Shown here: positions 34,301-46,600 of the stretch, in pieces
How positions within the stretch are numbered: the first letter of the stretch is position 1
How the letters are laid out: every line of letters starts with the position of its first letter
From: Rhabdornis inornatus
Lineage: Eukaryota; Chordata; Aves; Passeriformes; Rhabdornithidae
Reading direction: 5' to 3'
Assembly: GCA_013397075.1 (NCBI GenBank)
Contig: VWZS01009934.1
Coordinates: forward strand, 310,001 to 374,000
Length of the DNA stretch: 64,000 bases
Notes under the pieces: generated by a model
What the model was told of the DNA's origin: nothing
Databases searched by the model: none
What the model saw: only the letters and a program-made list of their open reading frames with translations
Made by a program: the position numbers and the translations under genes

Positions 34301-37300
34301 GTGGCAGTAGTTTGTTTTGAAATCAGCTTTAGTCATCACTGTACTTTTACTCAAGTTGTTTCAAGCTGTTAACTAGCGTTTGGGTGTTGAGCCCAGACTC
34401 CATATCCTAGGTGTAATCTTCCCTGAGCTGATTACAGGGAGGACCTGTAAAGTCTTTGGGCTGTGATACAATGCAGCAGTGCATTCAATCATGTATATGA
34501 CTTCAGCTGGGAAGCCAGGAGGATAAAGTAATTTATAAAGAAGGAATGCTGATCATGTAGTCCTTAGGTCATTGATAGCATAGACTACTCTTTTAAGTGG
34601 CGATGTGGAAATGAAGGAATGGGATTTTGTGTTGTTTCTCAGACCTCTCTGCAAATTTAATTGTGCTGCTTTAATTTTAGTTCTGTAAGAGCAGGTTTTT
34701 TTTGTTTGGATTAAATGTATTTAGGAGGAGACACAAAATAGCCTGGCCCTAGCCTGCTTTTAATACAAAATAAATTAGTAGGTCAGCTGGGGCTACTCAT
34801 CGTGTCCACGGGCCTTTATTCTGGGTGTAAATAACAGTAAGCCAATGGTCCAGCCATGGAGCATGGCCAGGAGCCTTTTCAGTTGGGCCCTGTTAAAACA
34901 GGAAACCAGCAGCGAATAGGCTGATTACTAACAAGACGGAAAAACAAAGCTGGGTTGTAATCAGCAGGAATGCTTTAATGAAAACAGAGCCTTGACAGCA
35001 ACAATGTGGCTCCTGCTCTAGTAAAAAATATCAGCTGGGCTAGTGCGAGATTTCTAGCCATGACTTCCTGTTGCTGCTAGCTCTGTACTGCTCAGGAGAG
35101 ATCTGCCACGAGTTCAGAGAGCTGATCAGCTATTTAAATGAGCTCATTTCAATGAGCAGAAGTCGTACTACACTGGGTTTCCTGCTTAACCAAAACCTGC
35201 TTTGTGTCACTAACTTACTGTGTCAATTAATATGACACACTAAGCCAGCGGGTCAAAGGGCTGGCTCTGCTGGTGACTCATTTCTTGCTAGGTAGGTTAC
35301 GGTTAGTCAGATGACAACTTTTACTTAAGCAAAAGATCTTGTCTGAAAACGGAGAAACGTTTTTATTCTGCTGGCTTGCAGACAGTATCTTGTCACTTGT
35401 TTTTTTTTTTTATTCAGCTAAAGAAAAAGCAACAGTTCTTTAAAAGGAGAGGTTTTCCTGTAAAGTCAGGTTTCTGAAATTCAGGGAGGTAGGTGTCCAT
35501 GGAGTCTTTTAGTTGTGTGGTAGATCCTGGAAAGGTCACCTCAGATTGAGTGGTGTGTATCTGGTGTATTTTTTTGTTATGCCGTGTAAATACTGCTGGG
35601 AAACCATTAGACATCTAACTTTTTCATAGTAGTTTGTCCTTCCCTCTTGTTTCCAGCCCTTGCTGTTTGCCTCTCCCTCTTTTCCAAGGTCTTGCCTTAC
35701 TGCCCATTATATTTAAAAACAAACAAAAAACCCAACCCAGTGAAGTGCTGCAACAGTTCTGGTTTCTGACAAACAAGAACAGTGCACTTCAAAACGTTGT
35801 CTGAATAGCATGGGCTAGTTTTAGCTAGTTTTTCAATTCAATTTAAAAGGGCTGAGCTGCTTTGAAGAGCCATCCTGTTGTCTCTGCAGGATCTTTTGTT
35901 CCCAGAAGTGTTCCTTATGGCTCCAGGAGCCCATGGTGCAAGGCATGCTCTCAGGTCAGGTTGCAAGCATGACAGCACTTTCCAAGAAGCCATGACAAAG
36001 TGGTTTGCTTGGAATCATTGTAAAGCAAACTTTTGACATACTTTCTACATGGATTAAGAAGTTGTTTACATAATTTGGAGTTTATCTTGTGTTGGTCATT
36101 TAAATATTGTCCTATTGTTTCTGTTCCATGACTGGATAATTTATGTAGCTAATCATCGGATGAAAAATTTGGTATGTCAGTTTGGTGTTTGTCTGTTACA
36201 TAAATCAGCAATTGGGAGAATGAAAACAATACCAAGTGAGTTACTGAAGTAACTATGCCAGACAGATTGCAGATTGATCATCCTGTTGGGAATGCTTGCG
36301 TATCAAAACTGTGCATTTCAAATTGGACAACTTAGACTAAATTTAAGGATGTTGGAGCTATTCATAAATAGGGGAAGGAAAGAACAATTTACCACGTCAG
36401 CTTTGGCTGAAGTTCAGAAGTGTGAGGAAAGGTCCCCCTCTGTTTCTCTCCCTACCCTCCTGCCAAGTATTAAGGAAAACTCGCACATGCATACCTTCTA
36501 TCTTTCTTTGTATGGTGGTGGGCGCTTTGGTGGCTGGTTGGTTGTTTTTTTTAAAGGGCATTACTTCCTTCTGTGCCTTTACTTATGGATTTAATATAGT
36601 TTTATATAGTTTAATATTTTCACAGGTACACTTCTTGTCATTTAGGGCTTACTTTATTTCCTTAAATAGAATTTTTGAATTATGGGTGGTTGCCCACAGA
36701 AAATTTTACTTTTGACCTTTAGTTGGCTTTCTATTAAGGTTTTTAGTTCTGGTGATGATGAGTAAAGTTTCTTCCTTTCCATCCCTTTACCCCATCTAAA
36801 TTCAAAAGACAAAAAGATTAAGGGCCTGCTTGTTTTCCTTCTATAGTTTCTAAAACTGCTTCTGAAAGCTGGTGTGAGTTCACTTGAAATTAGTATTAAC
36901 TTGTACTAGTTGAACATGGGTAGTATCTTATTTGGACTTGTATGTAGTTTGTAAAATTCTAAAATTTCTGGCAAGTTTAAAGCATGGTTTTCTTTGTGTT
37001 TTATGGAACTAGTGACTTGTGTATCCTACCAAAGAAGTAGGATTGTAGCCTTCCTAACTACTGAATACTTGCTCGTTTGTTTGATTTACATTCCACAGCT
37101 TCATGTTACTAGTAGTGTGGTGTACATATATAAAGGGATAATCAGATTTTGAAATCTGTTCCTTCCTTTGTGTTGGAGGGAGAAGGTATGCAGTTAACTT
37201 GTAAATTTGGAGCTCTTATAGTAAGCGTAGCACAAAACACACGTTTCCAGGGATAAAAATATGAGATGAAAACCACAAAGTTGAAAAAATAGGATAAAAT

Positions 37301-40075
37301 CTGGTACATTTAAATGATCATGGTTCTTTGATACAGAATGCAATTAAATGAGAGTTCATTTCCTGATAAACTGGTGAACTCTTAGGCACCTGGTTCTTCC
37401 CTTCTGCACTTTTTTTCCTTCATAAGTGAAAATCCCCTTAGGGTTGGTGACAAAACACAACTTTTCCCTTTCTTTTTTTTCTTCTTCCATTAATTTTTCT
37501 GAATAGATATAATTATTAGTTTATAAAATCTACAACCTATCCCTCCCAGGAGGGAAGCATCAGCATGTTAAAAAATAATTAGATAACCTATTGCTTGAGT
37601 TGGGGTGTTTTAAGTTCTTGCTTGTTGACCTTTTGCCCAGCCACTGGATAGTTATCCTTGAAAAAAACTGCTGGATGCATATCATAGCAAGCAAACTTGG
37701 ACAATATTCTCATTAGATAGAAGCTATCTGATAACGTGCAGCAGATAAAAGGTTGCCAGGGGAACAAGAAAATGAAGGTTTGCAGAGAAAAATTCCTTTA
37801 GGAACGGATCATTGGCGATACTTTTTGTTCAGCTGACAGAAAAGCTACAGCATGACAAGTTAACACTGCGGGACGAATCTCCTGTACAAGGGGCTGTAAC
37901 AGCAAAGGCAGTTAATGTGATATGAAATGTCTGTGCATACAGTGCTGGAGCCAAGTAGTTAACGGATTTAGGAGGCTGATTGTTCTTGTCTTACAATTGT
38001 AGGTGTAGTTGCAATATCAGGCAGTGAAACGGAGGATGATGACACTATGGATGTCCCGCTGGATCTTTCCTCATCTGCTGGCTCAGGCAAACGGCGGAGA
38101 CGTGGCAACCTGCCCAAGGAATCTGTGCAGATTCTTCGGGACTGGCTCTATGAGCACCGATACAACGCTTATCCTTCAGAGCAAGAAAAAGCGCTATTAT
38201 CCCGACAAACACACCTTTCCACACTACAGGTATTTAAGCAAGTAGTCCTTCCTTCTAAAGGAGCTGTTTTCTGTTTTAATTCACCTGTGGTCTAGTCATG
38301 GACACAAATGTTTACACTGCATGTGAGATTTCCTTTTTTATTGCTACTCTCCTGCTGATGGCACTCATTATGAGAGATAGAGACTGATTATGTGTTAGAA
38401 TTATCTTTGTTTATTGGGAATAAAATTATTTTTCTGGGAGAACAGACAGTCATGAATTGGAGCATGCATGCTAATTTTTTGTGGAATCGTCCCCCAAAAG
38501 ACATAAAGTGTCTGTACAAGGTAATTTATTGTGAGAAGATGGTATTTGTCAACAGGTTATATGGTGATAGATGTGCAGCTTAACATGTAACTCTTCACTT
38601 CTAAAATGGCAACTTGAGGCTTGTTCCAGTAGAACGTGGACATAAATAACTCTGTGTATGATCACTGCCATTAAAATCAGTAGAACAACCTATATGGGAT
38701 AGAGCTACTCAAGGGTGTTAGTACGGGTGTGGTGAGGCGTTTGTGTGATTATTTTGGATTCTCTGATGCTACTGGCATCTCTGAGGTCCCTTGGATGCAT
38801 CATTCTCATCTTCTGTGGTCATCTTTTGTGGAATAGTTTTTGCCCATTGCTGCATCCCATGTTGTGGGGAGGTGGCTGCATGAGAACTGGGGTAAACCAG
38901 GGTTTGGTTTTGGGAGCTGCTAAATAGAGAGCACTCCTCTTGAGTCCTGAGTTTTATTTTTCCATATTAATTCATTAGTGCAAATTTCATAATTGGCTAT
39001 AGAGTAAAATTTTCTTAATGCAACATTATAAAGAAGACTTCCTTTATGTAGTAAAGAGAAAAAAGACGTTAAACTATAAACTATCCTGTATTGCCCAGGA
39101 AACTGGTTGATATTTAAACAAGGACAAACTTAAATGAGGTAATTCATGTTATGTCTGTCGACACAGTCAGTTGAACAAGGAAAATCAGTAACTATTTGTG
39201 GGAGGAGTGGCTCTCTTCAGAGAGAAAAGGTTTTCCTGTTGTTAATTAACCTAAGCCAGGGAACAATAGCCAATAGTTAATGTGTGTGCACAGAGTTAAA
39301 AGCTAAACCCCTAGTTTGGACTTCAGATGTCCCGGGGCTTTCTGTAACAGGAGCAGGGAGTTGCATGTCAGAACATGTCAGTAGGTCTCTATTTCATTGT
39401 GCAGTGAAGGAAACTGCTTGGAGGGATTCATTAATCTAACCATCCATTCTAGTGGCACATAGTTGGGAATGAATGAAGGTAGAAATTAAGATGTCATTAT
39501 ATTCCCAGGTCTGCAACTGGTTTATCAATGCACGCCGCAGGCTGTTACCTGACATGCTGAGGAAGGATGGCAAAGACCCAAATCAGTTCACTATCTCGCG
39601 GCGAGGGACCAAGCTTCCCGAGGGCAGCCTGGTGGAGTCTGCCATCAGCACAAAGAACTACATTCCCCTGCTGGAGGAGACTGCCTTCCTTCCTGCTGCC
39701 GCGCCGCTCGGCAAGACTGTGTCCTCTTCCAAGCCGGCCTCCCCGGGCTCGGTCCTGGCTCGTCCCTCAGTGATTTGCCACACGACTGTGACTGCGTTGA
39801 AAGATGCCCCTTTCCACTTTTGCCAGCCAGCTGATGTAGGCCAGACCACGGACCTGCAGCAGCCCCCGGCTGGTGGCTTCACAGATAACCCCCTCTCCTG
39901 CCATGAGGACGCATCCAAACTGGGACCTGGTGCAAACACACAGAGTGGGCTCTTTAACACTCCTCCTCCAACACCACCAGACCTTAACCAGGATTTTAGT
40001 GGATTCCAGCTTCTGGTGGATGTTGCACTCAAAAGGGCGGCAGAGATGGAGTTGCAGGCGAAACTTATGGCCTAA
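31299..40075 (+). CDS. TGIF1: TGIF1, TALE homeodomain transcriptional repressor (3 coding exons)
   Basis: Joined exons 31299-31314, 38003-38229 and 39509-40075 encode 269 residues, against 272 for the common human form. TGIF1 is a nuclear repressor. It binds TGACAG-type DNA sites and SMAD2/3, recruits CtBP, SIN3 and HDACs, and dampens TGF-beta, Nodal and retinoid signalling. Human mutations cause holoprosencephaly. Visible features are an acidic N-terminus, the CtBP-binding motif PLDLS (residues 24-28), a basic RRRR before the homeodomain, and a TALE homeodomain at about 36-98. The homeodomain carries the three-residue loop insertion (AYP, 61-63) and recognition helix WFINARRR (85-92). A proline-rich NTPPPTPP (231-238) precedes the conserved C-terminal helix (DVALKRAAEMELQ). 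The middle (about 115-200) is low in conservation compared with my knowledge of the human protein. TGIF2 is excluded because it lacks PLDLS and differs in the N-terminus. The start has A at -3. All junctions are GT-AG and keep frame. Confidence 0.97.
33456..33706 (+). repeat. T/G-rich low-complexity tract in intron 1
   Basis: Runs of T with interspersed G and GTGTGTG. C is absent from about 33609 to 33701. Unlike 1452-2032, much of it consists of TTTTG- and GTTT-type units, so simple-sequence expansion explains it. Confidence 0.7.
34127..34178 (+). repeat. Poly(T)/(TTTG)n tract
   Basis: A long T-run, then (GTTT)n and another T-run, read directly in TGIF1 intron 1. Confidence 0.9.
34380..35300. 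promoter_or_regulatory. Candidate intronic enhancer block
   Basis: Repeat-free, balanced-composition DNA dense in developmental factor motifs. Examples are TTGACAG (34992-34998, TGIF/TALE type) abutting AACAATG (35000-35006, SOX type), several E-boxes (CAGCTG), and TAAT/ATTA cores near 34920-34990 and 35225. The neighbouring intron is T-rich and far less structured. The assignment rests on texture and motifs only. Conservation across birds and mammals would be the test. Confidence 0.3.
38003..38229 (+). CDS. TGIF1: TGIF1 coding exon 2
   Basis: Acceptor TTGTAG/GTGTAG, donor CTACAG/GTATTT. It encodes the end of the split glycine codon through Q81: the acidic SETEDDD stretch, PLDLS, the basic linker, and homeodomain helices 1 and 2 ending at STLQ. 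The frame runs into exon 3 at VCNWF, so the intron falls just before the recognition-helix core. Confidence 0.97.
38230..39508 (+). other. TGIF1: TGIF1 intron 2 (1.3 kb)
   Basis: GT at 38230 and AG at 39507-39508, preceded by TTATATTCCC. AT-rich, with no other feature recognised. It interrupts the homeodomain between residues 81 and 82. Confidence 0.93.
39509..40075 (+). CDS. TGIF1: TGIF1 coding exon 3 and stop
   Basis: It starts at VCNWFINARRR and encodes 188 residues to TAA at 40073-40075. It includes the end of the homeodomain with PDMLRKDGKDPNQFTISRRG, the variable middle region, the SVICHTTVTALKD block conserved with mammals, and the C-terminal repression domain. Its third positions are GC-rich compared with the surrounding introns, as expected for a real exon. 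Confidence 0.97.
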   Translation, partial: VCNWFINARRRLLPDMLRKDGKDPNQFTISRRGTKLPEGSLVESAISTKNYIPLLEETAFLPAAAPLGKTVSSSKPASPGSVLARPSVICHTTVTALKDAPFHFCQPADVGQTTDLQQPPAGGFTDNPLSCHEDASKLGPGANTQSGLFNTPPPTPPDLNQDFSGFQLLVDVALKRAAEMELQAKLMA

Positions 40076-40655
40076 ATCCCCTTCCTTCTCCTTCCCCGTT
40101 TTGTTTTACCAGGCAGGGATCTAACAGCTGTGTGGTTATTGCCACCCACACGATATCAAAAGACTTCACTGCATTATTATTATTTTTTTTTATTAATCTT
40201 ATTTGCACAAGGGGATTGCTGAAATGAAGCTTCCTGTCACTGAGATGGTCTTCAGTGGAATACGGTCATTCCAAGAATTATAAACTTAAAGCTACTGTAG
40301 AAAGAAAGGATTGTGTGTTTTGTTGGGATTTTTTTTAAATGTTTTCTTTGTAGATTTTTTCATAATGTGAGATGTTTCCCAAGATCATGTGATTTGTTTT
40401 GTTTCTTTCAGACTGTGCAATATCTAGTAATGATATAGAGTCTTCTTATCATTCCCATGTGGAACGGAATATACCGACACGCTGTCTAAATTTTCAATTT
40501 TTTTAACAATACAAACTTTGGATGATCATGCTTTTTTCCCATAATATAATAAAATATTTTCTTTAAAAGTGATGCATACAGAGTATTTTGTTGAATACAA
40601 GCTTTGCAGAAAACATGAATTACCCTTGAAATAAATAGAAGTGAGAAATATTTTT
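40076..40655 (+). other. TGIF1: TGIF1 3' UTR (end inferred)
   Basis: AT-rich sequence directly after the TAA. Two AATAAA signals follow, at 40548-40553 and 40630-40635, and either could define the mRNA end. The length is typical of the short TGIF1 3' UTR. Confidence 0.65.
40548..40635 (+). promoter_or_regulatory. TGIF1: TGIF1 polyadenylation signals
   Basis: AATAAA at 40548-40553, within ATAATATAATAAAATATT, and again at 40630-40635. They are the first canonical signals after the stop codon. Confidence 0.7.
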
Positions 40656-43600
40656 GAGTTCATACTGGCTTTGTTTGGTTTAGAGAGCCATGCTAGCAGT
40701 TGTTGTCAACCAGATGTTTGAAAGAATGCTGAAAAGTGGGCCAGAAGTACCTGATTGTGTTCTGCTGTGTTGAAATTTTTTTAAGGGGCCAAAGGGAGCT
40801 ATGTAGGAAATTCTGACTAAATTTCAGAGGGAAACCTCGGGCCCCTCTAGGAGTTCCAGCTCTTGGCTCTTTGAAATATTTTAGAGCTGGGAAATGTGAT
40901 GGCCCATGGGGAAGATCTGAAGATAAAAGGAAGAGGCCAGAAGAGGGGCTGGGACAAGTGTTATTTGCAGATCTTTGTGATGCAGCTCCTAGACATGACT
41001 GGTGACAAATTTTGACAGGGGAAGGCAAGGGCTTCTACCCTTATTTGGACTAGCAATGGCAAGGTTTTTACTCAGTAATTCTAGTAGACTGAAATAAAAT
41101 AGGCTGTATTGCATTGAAATCTGAGTTCTGGGATCCAGGTCTTTGTGAGATACTTTAACAGGTGGTTGGCTAAGATTTAGAAGAGATCCCTGTTGTATTG
41201 GGGTGTATTTTTGCCAACAGAATCTAAGTTACCTTTCAGAAAAGGACTTTGCTATCAAAATGACTTATTACTGGAAAACATGAAGACTTGCAGCTCACAT
41301 TTCAACTTACTTGAATGTCAGTCGCCCACCCTTATCCTTCCAGCAACAGTGAAATAAGAGACTTCCAGGGTAAAAAATTGGTTCTGGCTAATCTTTAAAA
41401 ACAAACCAGTTGTCTGTTTGGGAAGTTGGGGGAGGGCTTTGGGGATCAGGAGAGTTGGTGAATTTAAGGATATCCTTATGAGTAGAAAGAAGACTACAGT
41501 ATTCTGACTGTTCTTTTTGCTGTGGCCTTTATAATTTTCTAGTTTCAGAAATACTGCCTGTTCTCTGAAGTACTCTTTGGAATTCTTCTGAACTTGTGCC
41601 TTTCTTGAACCTTCATGTTTAAAATCAAAATGGCAAACAGTAAACACTGGCTTGCTTATGACTGCATCAGCTTTGGAAACAGTCATCCTAATATATTGTA
41701 TGAACATAGAATTATTTTTAAAAATAATTTAGAAATAAAGCTGGAAAATAATTTTGAACATAGAGATGGCTGTATACTCTGTCTTCAAGGAATTGCAGGT
41801 GGGTACAGAAGAGCCTTGTGTAGTGTCTCTCTGGACACACTGTACTTCTGAGATATTTTTCCTGGGATACCTATGTATATATTGTTTGGTGAGGGTTTTT
41901 AATGACTAATTGTAAAATGGAAGTGTACATTTTTGTAACTGTGAGGTTTGTGTTGAGGGAAAGGTTGGTTAATAGACATGGTTTTGTGGAATAGGTGATT
42001 TATCTTAAGGGGTTCTATGCACCCAAAGTGGAGTGTCATCTTTGATAAAGGTTTGGAAGATGCCTTGTCCTTTCCTGTTCTTGCAGAAAGGAACTTTATT
42101 GCAACACTCCTTGCACCCATGCTTCATGAATGAAAGAAAAACAGCCTCACAAATATGGTTGCATTGTTTGATTTGAATTGCTCGACATTTTCCTCTTTTG
42201 TTTCCTTTTATTTCAAAGCAGTTCACTGGTGTGCTGTGGGATAAAGAAAAAGCGGGGCAACTCAGATCATTAAAGGGCATTTTCAGAGATCTTTACTCTT
42301 CGTGACTTTGCCCTTTAAAATAAAAAAATGTCAGCAAGCTTAGAAAGAAAAAACTTTGCTGGTTGAGCTGACCAGTTCTGTAATTTCACTGTAGCAGCTG
42401 CAGTACTGAAAATGAAAATAGAATGAGGAAGAAAGCTGTTGCCATTCAGGTTAACAGTTTTCATTGAAAGTAAAAGCCTGTGGTCTCTCTGCTGCTTTCA
42501 TTTACTATTATGCCACACAAAGTAGTATTAGTGTAAATGACCAGCAAAGTCCTCCTCATGTGATGAGCACTGCATTTCCATTTTGCTGACTGACTTACCC
42601 TGGGAACTTCACTGGCGACCAATTTTGCTTGAGGCCAGTTATTTACTTCTTAAATTATTACTTGTGTTAAGGTTACACCTAGAAGTTTGGCTGTAGTCAT
42701 AAGTCAGATGGCTGTGGCTGAGTAGCACCTGACACCACACCATGTAAAAGCTTTTCCCTACCCTGAGGTGTTGTTTAACTTAGAAGAAGAAAAATACTCA
42801 TATTGAACACCCTCTAAAATGTATCAAAAGGGAGTTTCTGCTTTCCTGTAATCTAGCACTGCTAGTTTTGGCGCTGGCTATTGAAGTTTACCTGAACCTA
42901 TTCTTTATGAGCATAAACCTGAAGCAAGTTTAGATAAAGTTATCAAAGGTAGGTAGATGTAGGGCATTGGGTGGAGCTAAGATCCTGAACTGAGCAGGAG
43001 TCCTAGTAACAAGCCAAAGGCTTCACGTGCTGGCCACAGATCACTGGTAGAGCAAACAAAAAGCTTTATTCGTGAAACTTGTTTTACCATGGAAAAGAAA
43101 AAAAATAAAGAAGCAATGAGGCAACATGGGTGGTTTTGCTGTTCTTGCAGGAATGATAAACCTAAATGCAAAGCAGTTTTGTCAAAACCCGACCTCTGAC
43201 TGAAAACACACACTTTGGCTACTCTGAAGCTGAAGGGAAGGCATTGCCGTGTGTTATTGGAGACTGTGTGGCCAGCCAGGGCGTCAGCGAGCTAAGAGGT
43301 ATGACAAATTCATGCCAGGGAAAACAGCTCACACGCAGACTTCATCAACCTTGTTTTCATGGCTTTTGTGTCTTGTAAACAAGTTGTGGCAGCTGCATGT
43401 GATAAATCTCTGCGCAAAGCAGCAATAATTACAATAGGGAGGGAATCTTGCGCCTGGCGTCGCTGCCTGCGTGCAGGGAGGGGGTGGGTGGTGTCTCGCT
43501 GCCTGGTGTTGGGGGGCTTTGTGGTATCCCACATGTCTCCCAGCTTGTGCCATGAGGTCAGCCAGCCTACATGGCTGTAAAACCGTTGGAGCTGCAACAG

Positions 43601-46600
43601 CTGGCCTCGTGCTGTGGGGGAGGGAATGGGGCAAGGAGAGCTGGAAGCTGGGCTAACTTGCACGGCTGCACCCTCCCGGGCCATGCTGGCTCTGCCAACA
43701 GCAGGATCCTGCTGCCCAGGCAGAGCGAGGGGCTTGTGGTAGCTTCACTGGAAAACGGGCAGTAGCAGCCAGGGAGAGAGAGTGTGTGGTGGGGAATCAG
43801 TTTTCCCCTTGGAGATGAGGTAAGGCTGCAGTGGGAAGCCCAGCCCACAGAAGGTGCAGTACAGCTGGGAGTCCAGGTGCACCACGACCCTGTTTAGTGT
43901 CACTTTTACACCTACGGTATTTAGGCCACTTGCAATTAACTGTGTCCTGCCTGTCAAAGTCTGTTTTCATTTGCCATTTTTCTTCATGCACTCATGCAGG
44001 GTTTTTTGGTAACCCTTGGAGTACTTCATATTCTCTTTAAAACTTGTTTAGTTTTGTTTTTTTTTTCTGCTTTGTTTTTTTTTTCCCTTTCTCTACTTGG
44101 CATCTAACAATTGTCAGCTTCCCTCCTGGCTTTTTCCCAGTAGGGATTACAAATACAGCTCATGTTCACTTTTCAGGACATTACTTGTTCTAAGTCTCCT
44201 GTTCACCAACTGCCAGAGTTGTTACATCTCTATCCTGTTTCGCTGGTTCAGCAGGCTCTTCTCCCATGGGTTCCAGCCTTCAGACTGAAGGAGAAGAGAT
44301 TAGATTAGCCACTCACTCTAGCAAAATGTCACTTAGAGCTGTTGCTGTTCCAGACATGATAATTGTACCCATGTGTGCTGTATGCGGTTCAGTGTCTATT
44401 CCAGTCCCTGTCACGACAATGAGTGCCTGGAGTTCTGCACACACAGAAAATCACGTAAACCGGTGCTAGCTATGCTACAAAGTAAAAACTCAGGCTGCTC
44501 CTCCATCTGTATTTTGCATGCACTCCTGCTGACAACTCAAAGGCATTTTGCTCACCTTTCCCTTTGAACCTGGCTTTATTTGCCTTTAAACTCCTTTTTC
44601 TTTCTGAAGCTGAAGTGTCAGGTCTGGGAATGCAGCCGGCAGGAATCTCGGGTCCTGCTACACAGATTTGCAGAACAGGGTAGCTTTCACCAACAGGTCG
44701 ACTCCACAGCCCTTTGTGGCTCTGCAGAGCTGCTTCACTGTGCAACATGAATCACAGTCCCTGAAGCTGATGCAGTCATTAATAAGTTGCATCTGCCCCC
44801 CAGCTAATCTGTGTTCCACTGGATAGCAGGGTTTCTGCCAACTTCCATGTGTATCTACTGACAAACAAGGTGTTGATCTTTCAGCTGCTTATACAATGTG
44901 TAATAAACCTGTAAAAATGCACAGAGGTAGGAGCGCTTTGAATTAGTGACTTAACTGGGGGGAGGAGAGGGGGGCACAGGTGGCAGATTGTGAGTTGAAT
45001 GAGTGCAGCTGACAACCATCTAGCTCTGTTTATTCTTGGACAGCTTCCCTGGGACCACAGACCAGAGCTGTGGCTGCTTTCTCTAATTGCAGCCTAGGCA
45101 GTGCCTGCCCTGGGCACCAAGCCCTATCTCTAGGTGTGTAACAACATGACCCTCTCAGAGTGAAGAACCCTTGTCTGGGCATATATAAACCATGCATGTG
45201 GCTTTTGTTATGAGCCTTTCATCACATCATTTAGCTGAGGATGAAGAGGATTGACCTGACTACGGTGAGAGTGGGTCAGTCCCAGAGCTGTGGGTTTTGC
45301 AGTAGATATATCTATGTTTTCCTGACTTCTTTGAGTCTTTCCATCTCTGCAGTGTTGCCTCACTGCCAGGGAAATAATGCCTTGAGCTCCTGTATCAGTG
45401 ACATTTCACAAGTTGACTCACCTTCTTTTTGGGAATATTCATTTTTATATGTGGTAGTATGGAAATAATTCCCAACTGTGAGGCCTGTAGTTTTACTAGT
45501 ATGGTGTTCTGTAAGTCTACAGAGAATGTTTGATCCTGCCTCTGAAGTCTCTACAGCCTGGTAGCTCTGTGGGAAATCATGCGTCACACACTCCATACTT
45601 GCTCCTGCTTCTTCCCCAAAACCAAACAGTTAGGGCCTGAGTGGCTTCCATTAGGGGTAAACCATTTGGTTTCTTTAACTGATGTGTCCTACCTAGTTTC
45701 AGCATAAATGAAGTGTTCTTCTCTATTTCAACTTTTCCTCTGGTGTTTTAGCTCTTTTGCAGGAGCAAAATTGCTGTTTTGTTGATTGGCAAATAAATTT
45801 CAGTACCTAGGTGGGGGCTTTTGGCCTTTAGAAGCCTCTCCTGTAGAAGCTGTTGATGGAGAAGATAGTCTTGATCATAATTTGTCATCAGCTTATAGAT
45901 TTTACCAAGATGCAATTTTGTGTGTACGTATATATCTCTATACTCTATTGATATATATCCTAGTAAAGATACCATATATGTATTGGTCCTGGTATTTATA
46001 TAGAAAAATAAACAAAATCCCTTGACTGATGTGAGAAGAATGTGACGTCTCTGAGCTTGCTTTTATAAATTCCTTTAGGTTGTCTTGGAAATTGTTCTGG
46101 ATGGAGGACACATAACTGATGGTAGGGATCTCAAAAGTTTTGTATTTTTCCTGAGTAAGCATTCAGCTGTTTTGCCAGAGCCTGTAATTTCACTTCCTTT
46201 TCCAGCCTGCAATGTTCTGATTGCTTGACCTTGTGTCCAATGTTTTATTTTGTTTTCTTTTGCACTTCTAGTCTCATTCCTTGTTTGAACTCTCCCTCTA
46301 TCATTTCTCTGTTTGACTTGAGAGTGCTTACACAATATCATGCATAGTCCATTTAACTAGGTTAGAGATATTTTGACTAGTTTTGTACTGTTTTGAAAGG
46401 CATCTAATCTCTGCTACTCCACTACACTAATGACAACAGCAGATCTTGCTTTGATGCAAACAGATCAGCTTCTGTTCACGAGAGAAAGCACATTTTCCCT
46501 GTGAAGATAGCTCAGCTTTTTTCTAACTTCTGCTTTCTGTGTTGTGACAGGGGTAGAGGCAAAGAAAGAAGCAATTAATAATAAAATCCATTGGGGATTT

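Larger units (their letters stand above)
31315..38002 (+). other. TGIF1: TGIF1 intron 1 (6.7 kb)
   Basis: GT at 31315 and AG at 38001-38002, with a pyrimidine-rich TGTTCTTGTCTTAC stretch before the acceptor. The first 1.5 kb is still GC-rich. Then come a T/G-rich, C-poor stretch (about 33456-33706), a long T-run (about 34127-34178), and a compositionally balanced, repeat-free block (about 34380-35300) that looks like candidate regulatory DNA. No CR1 copies were seen inside. A human-like alternative first exon could lie in the 5' part, but none is evident. Confidence 0.9.
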
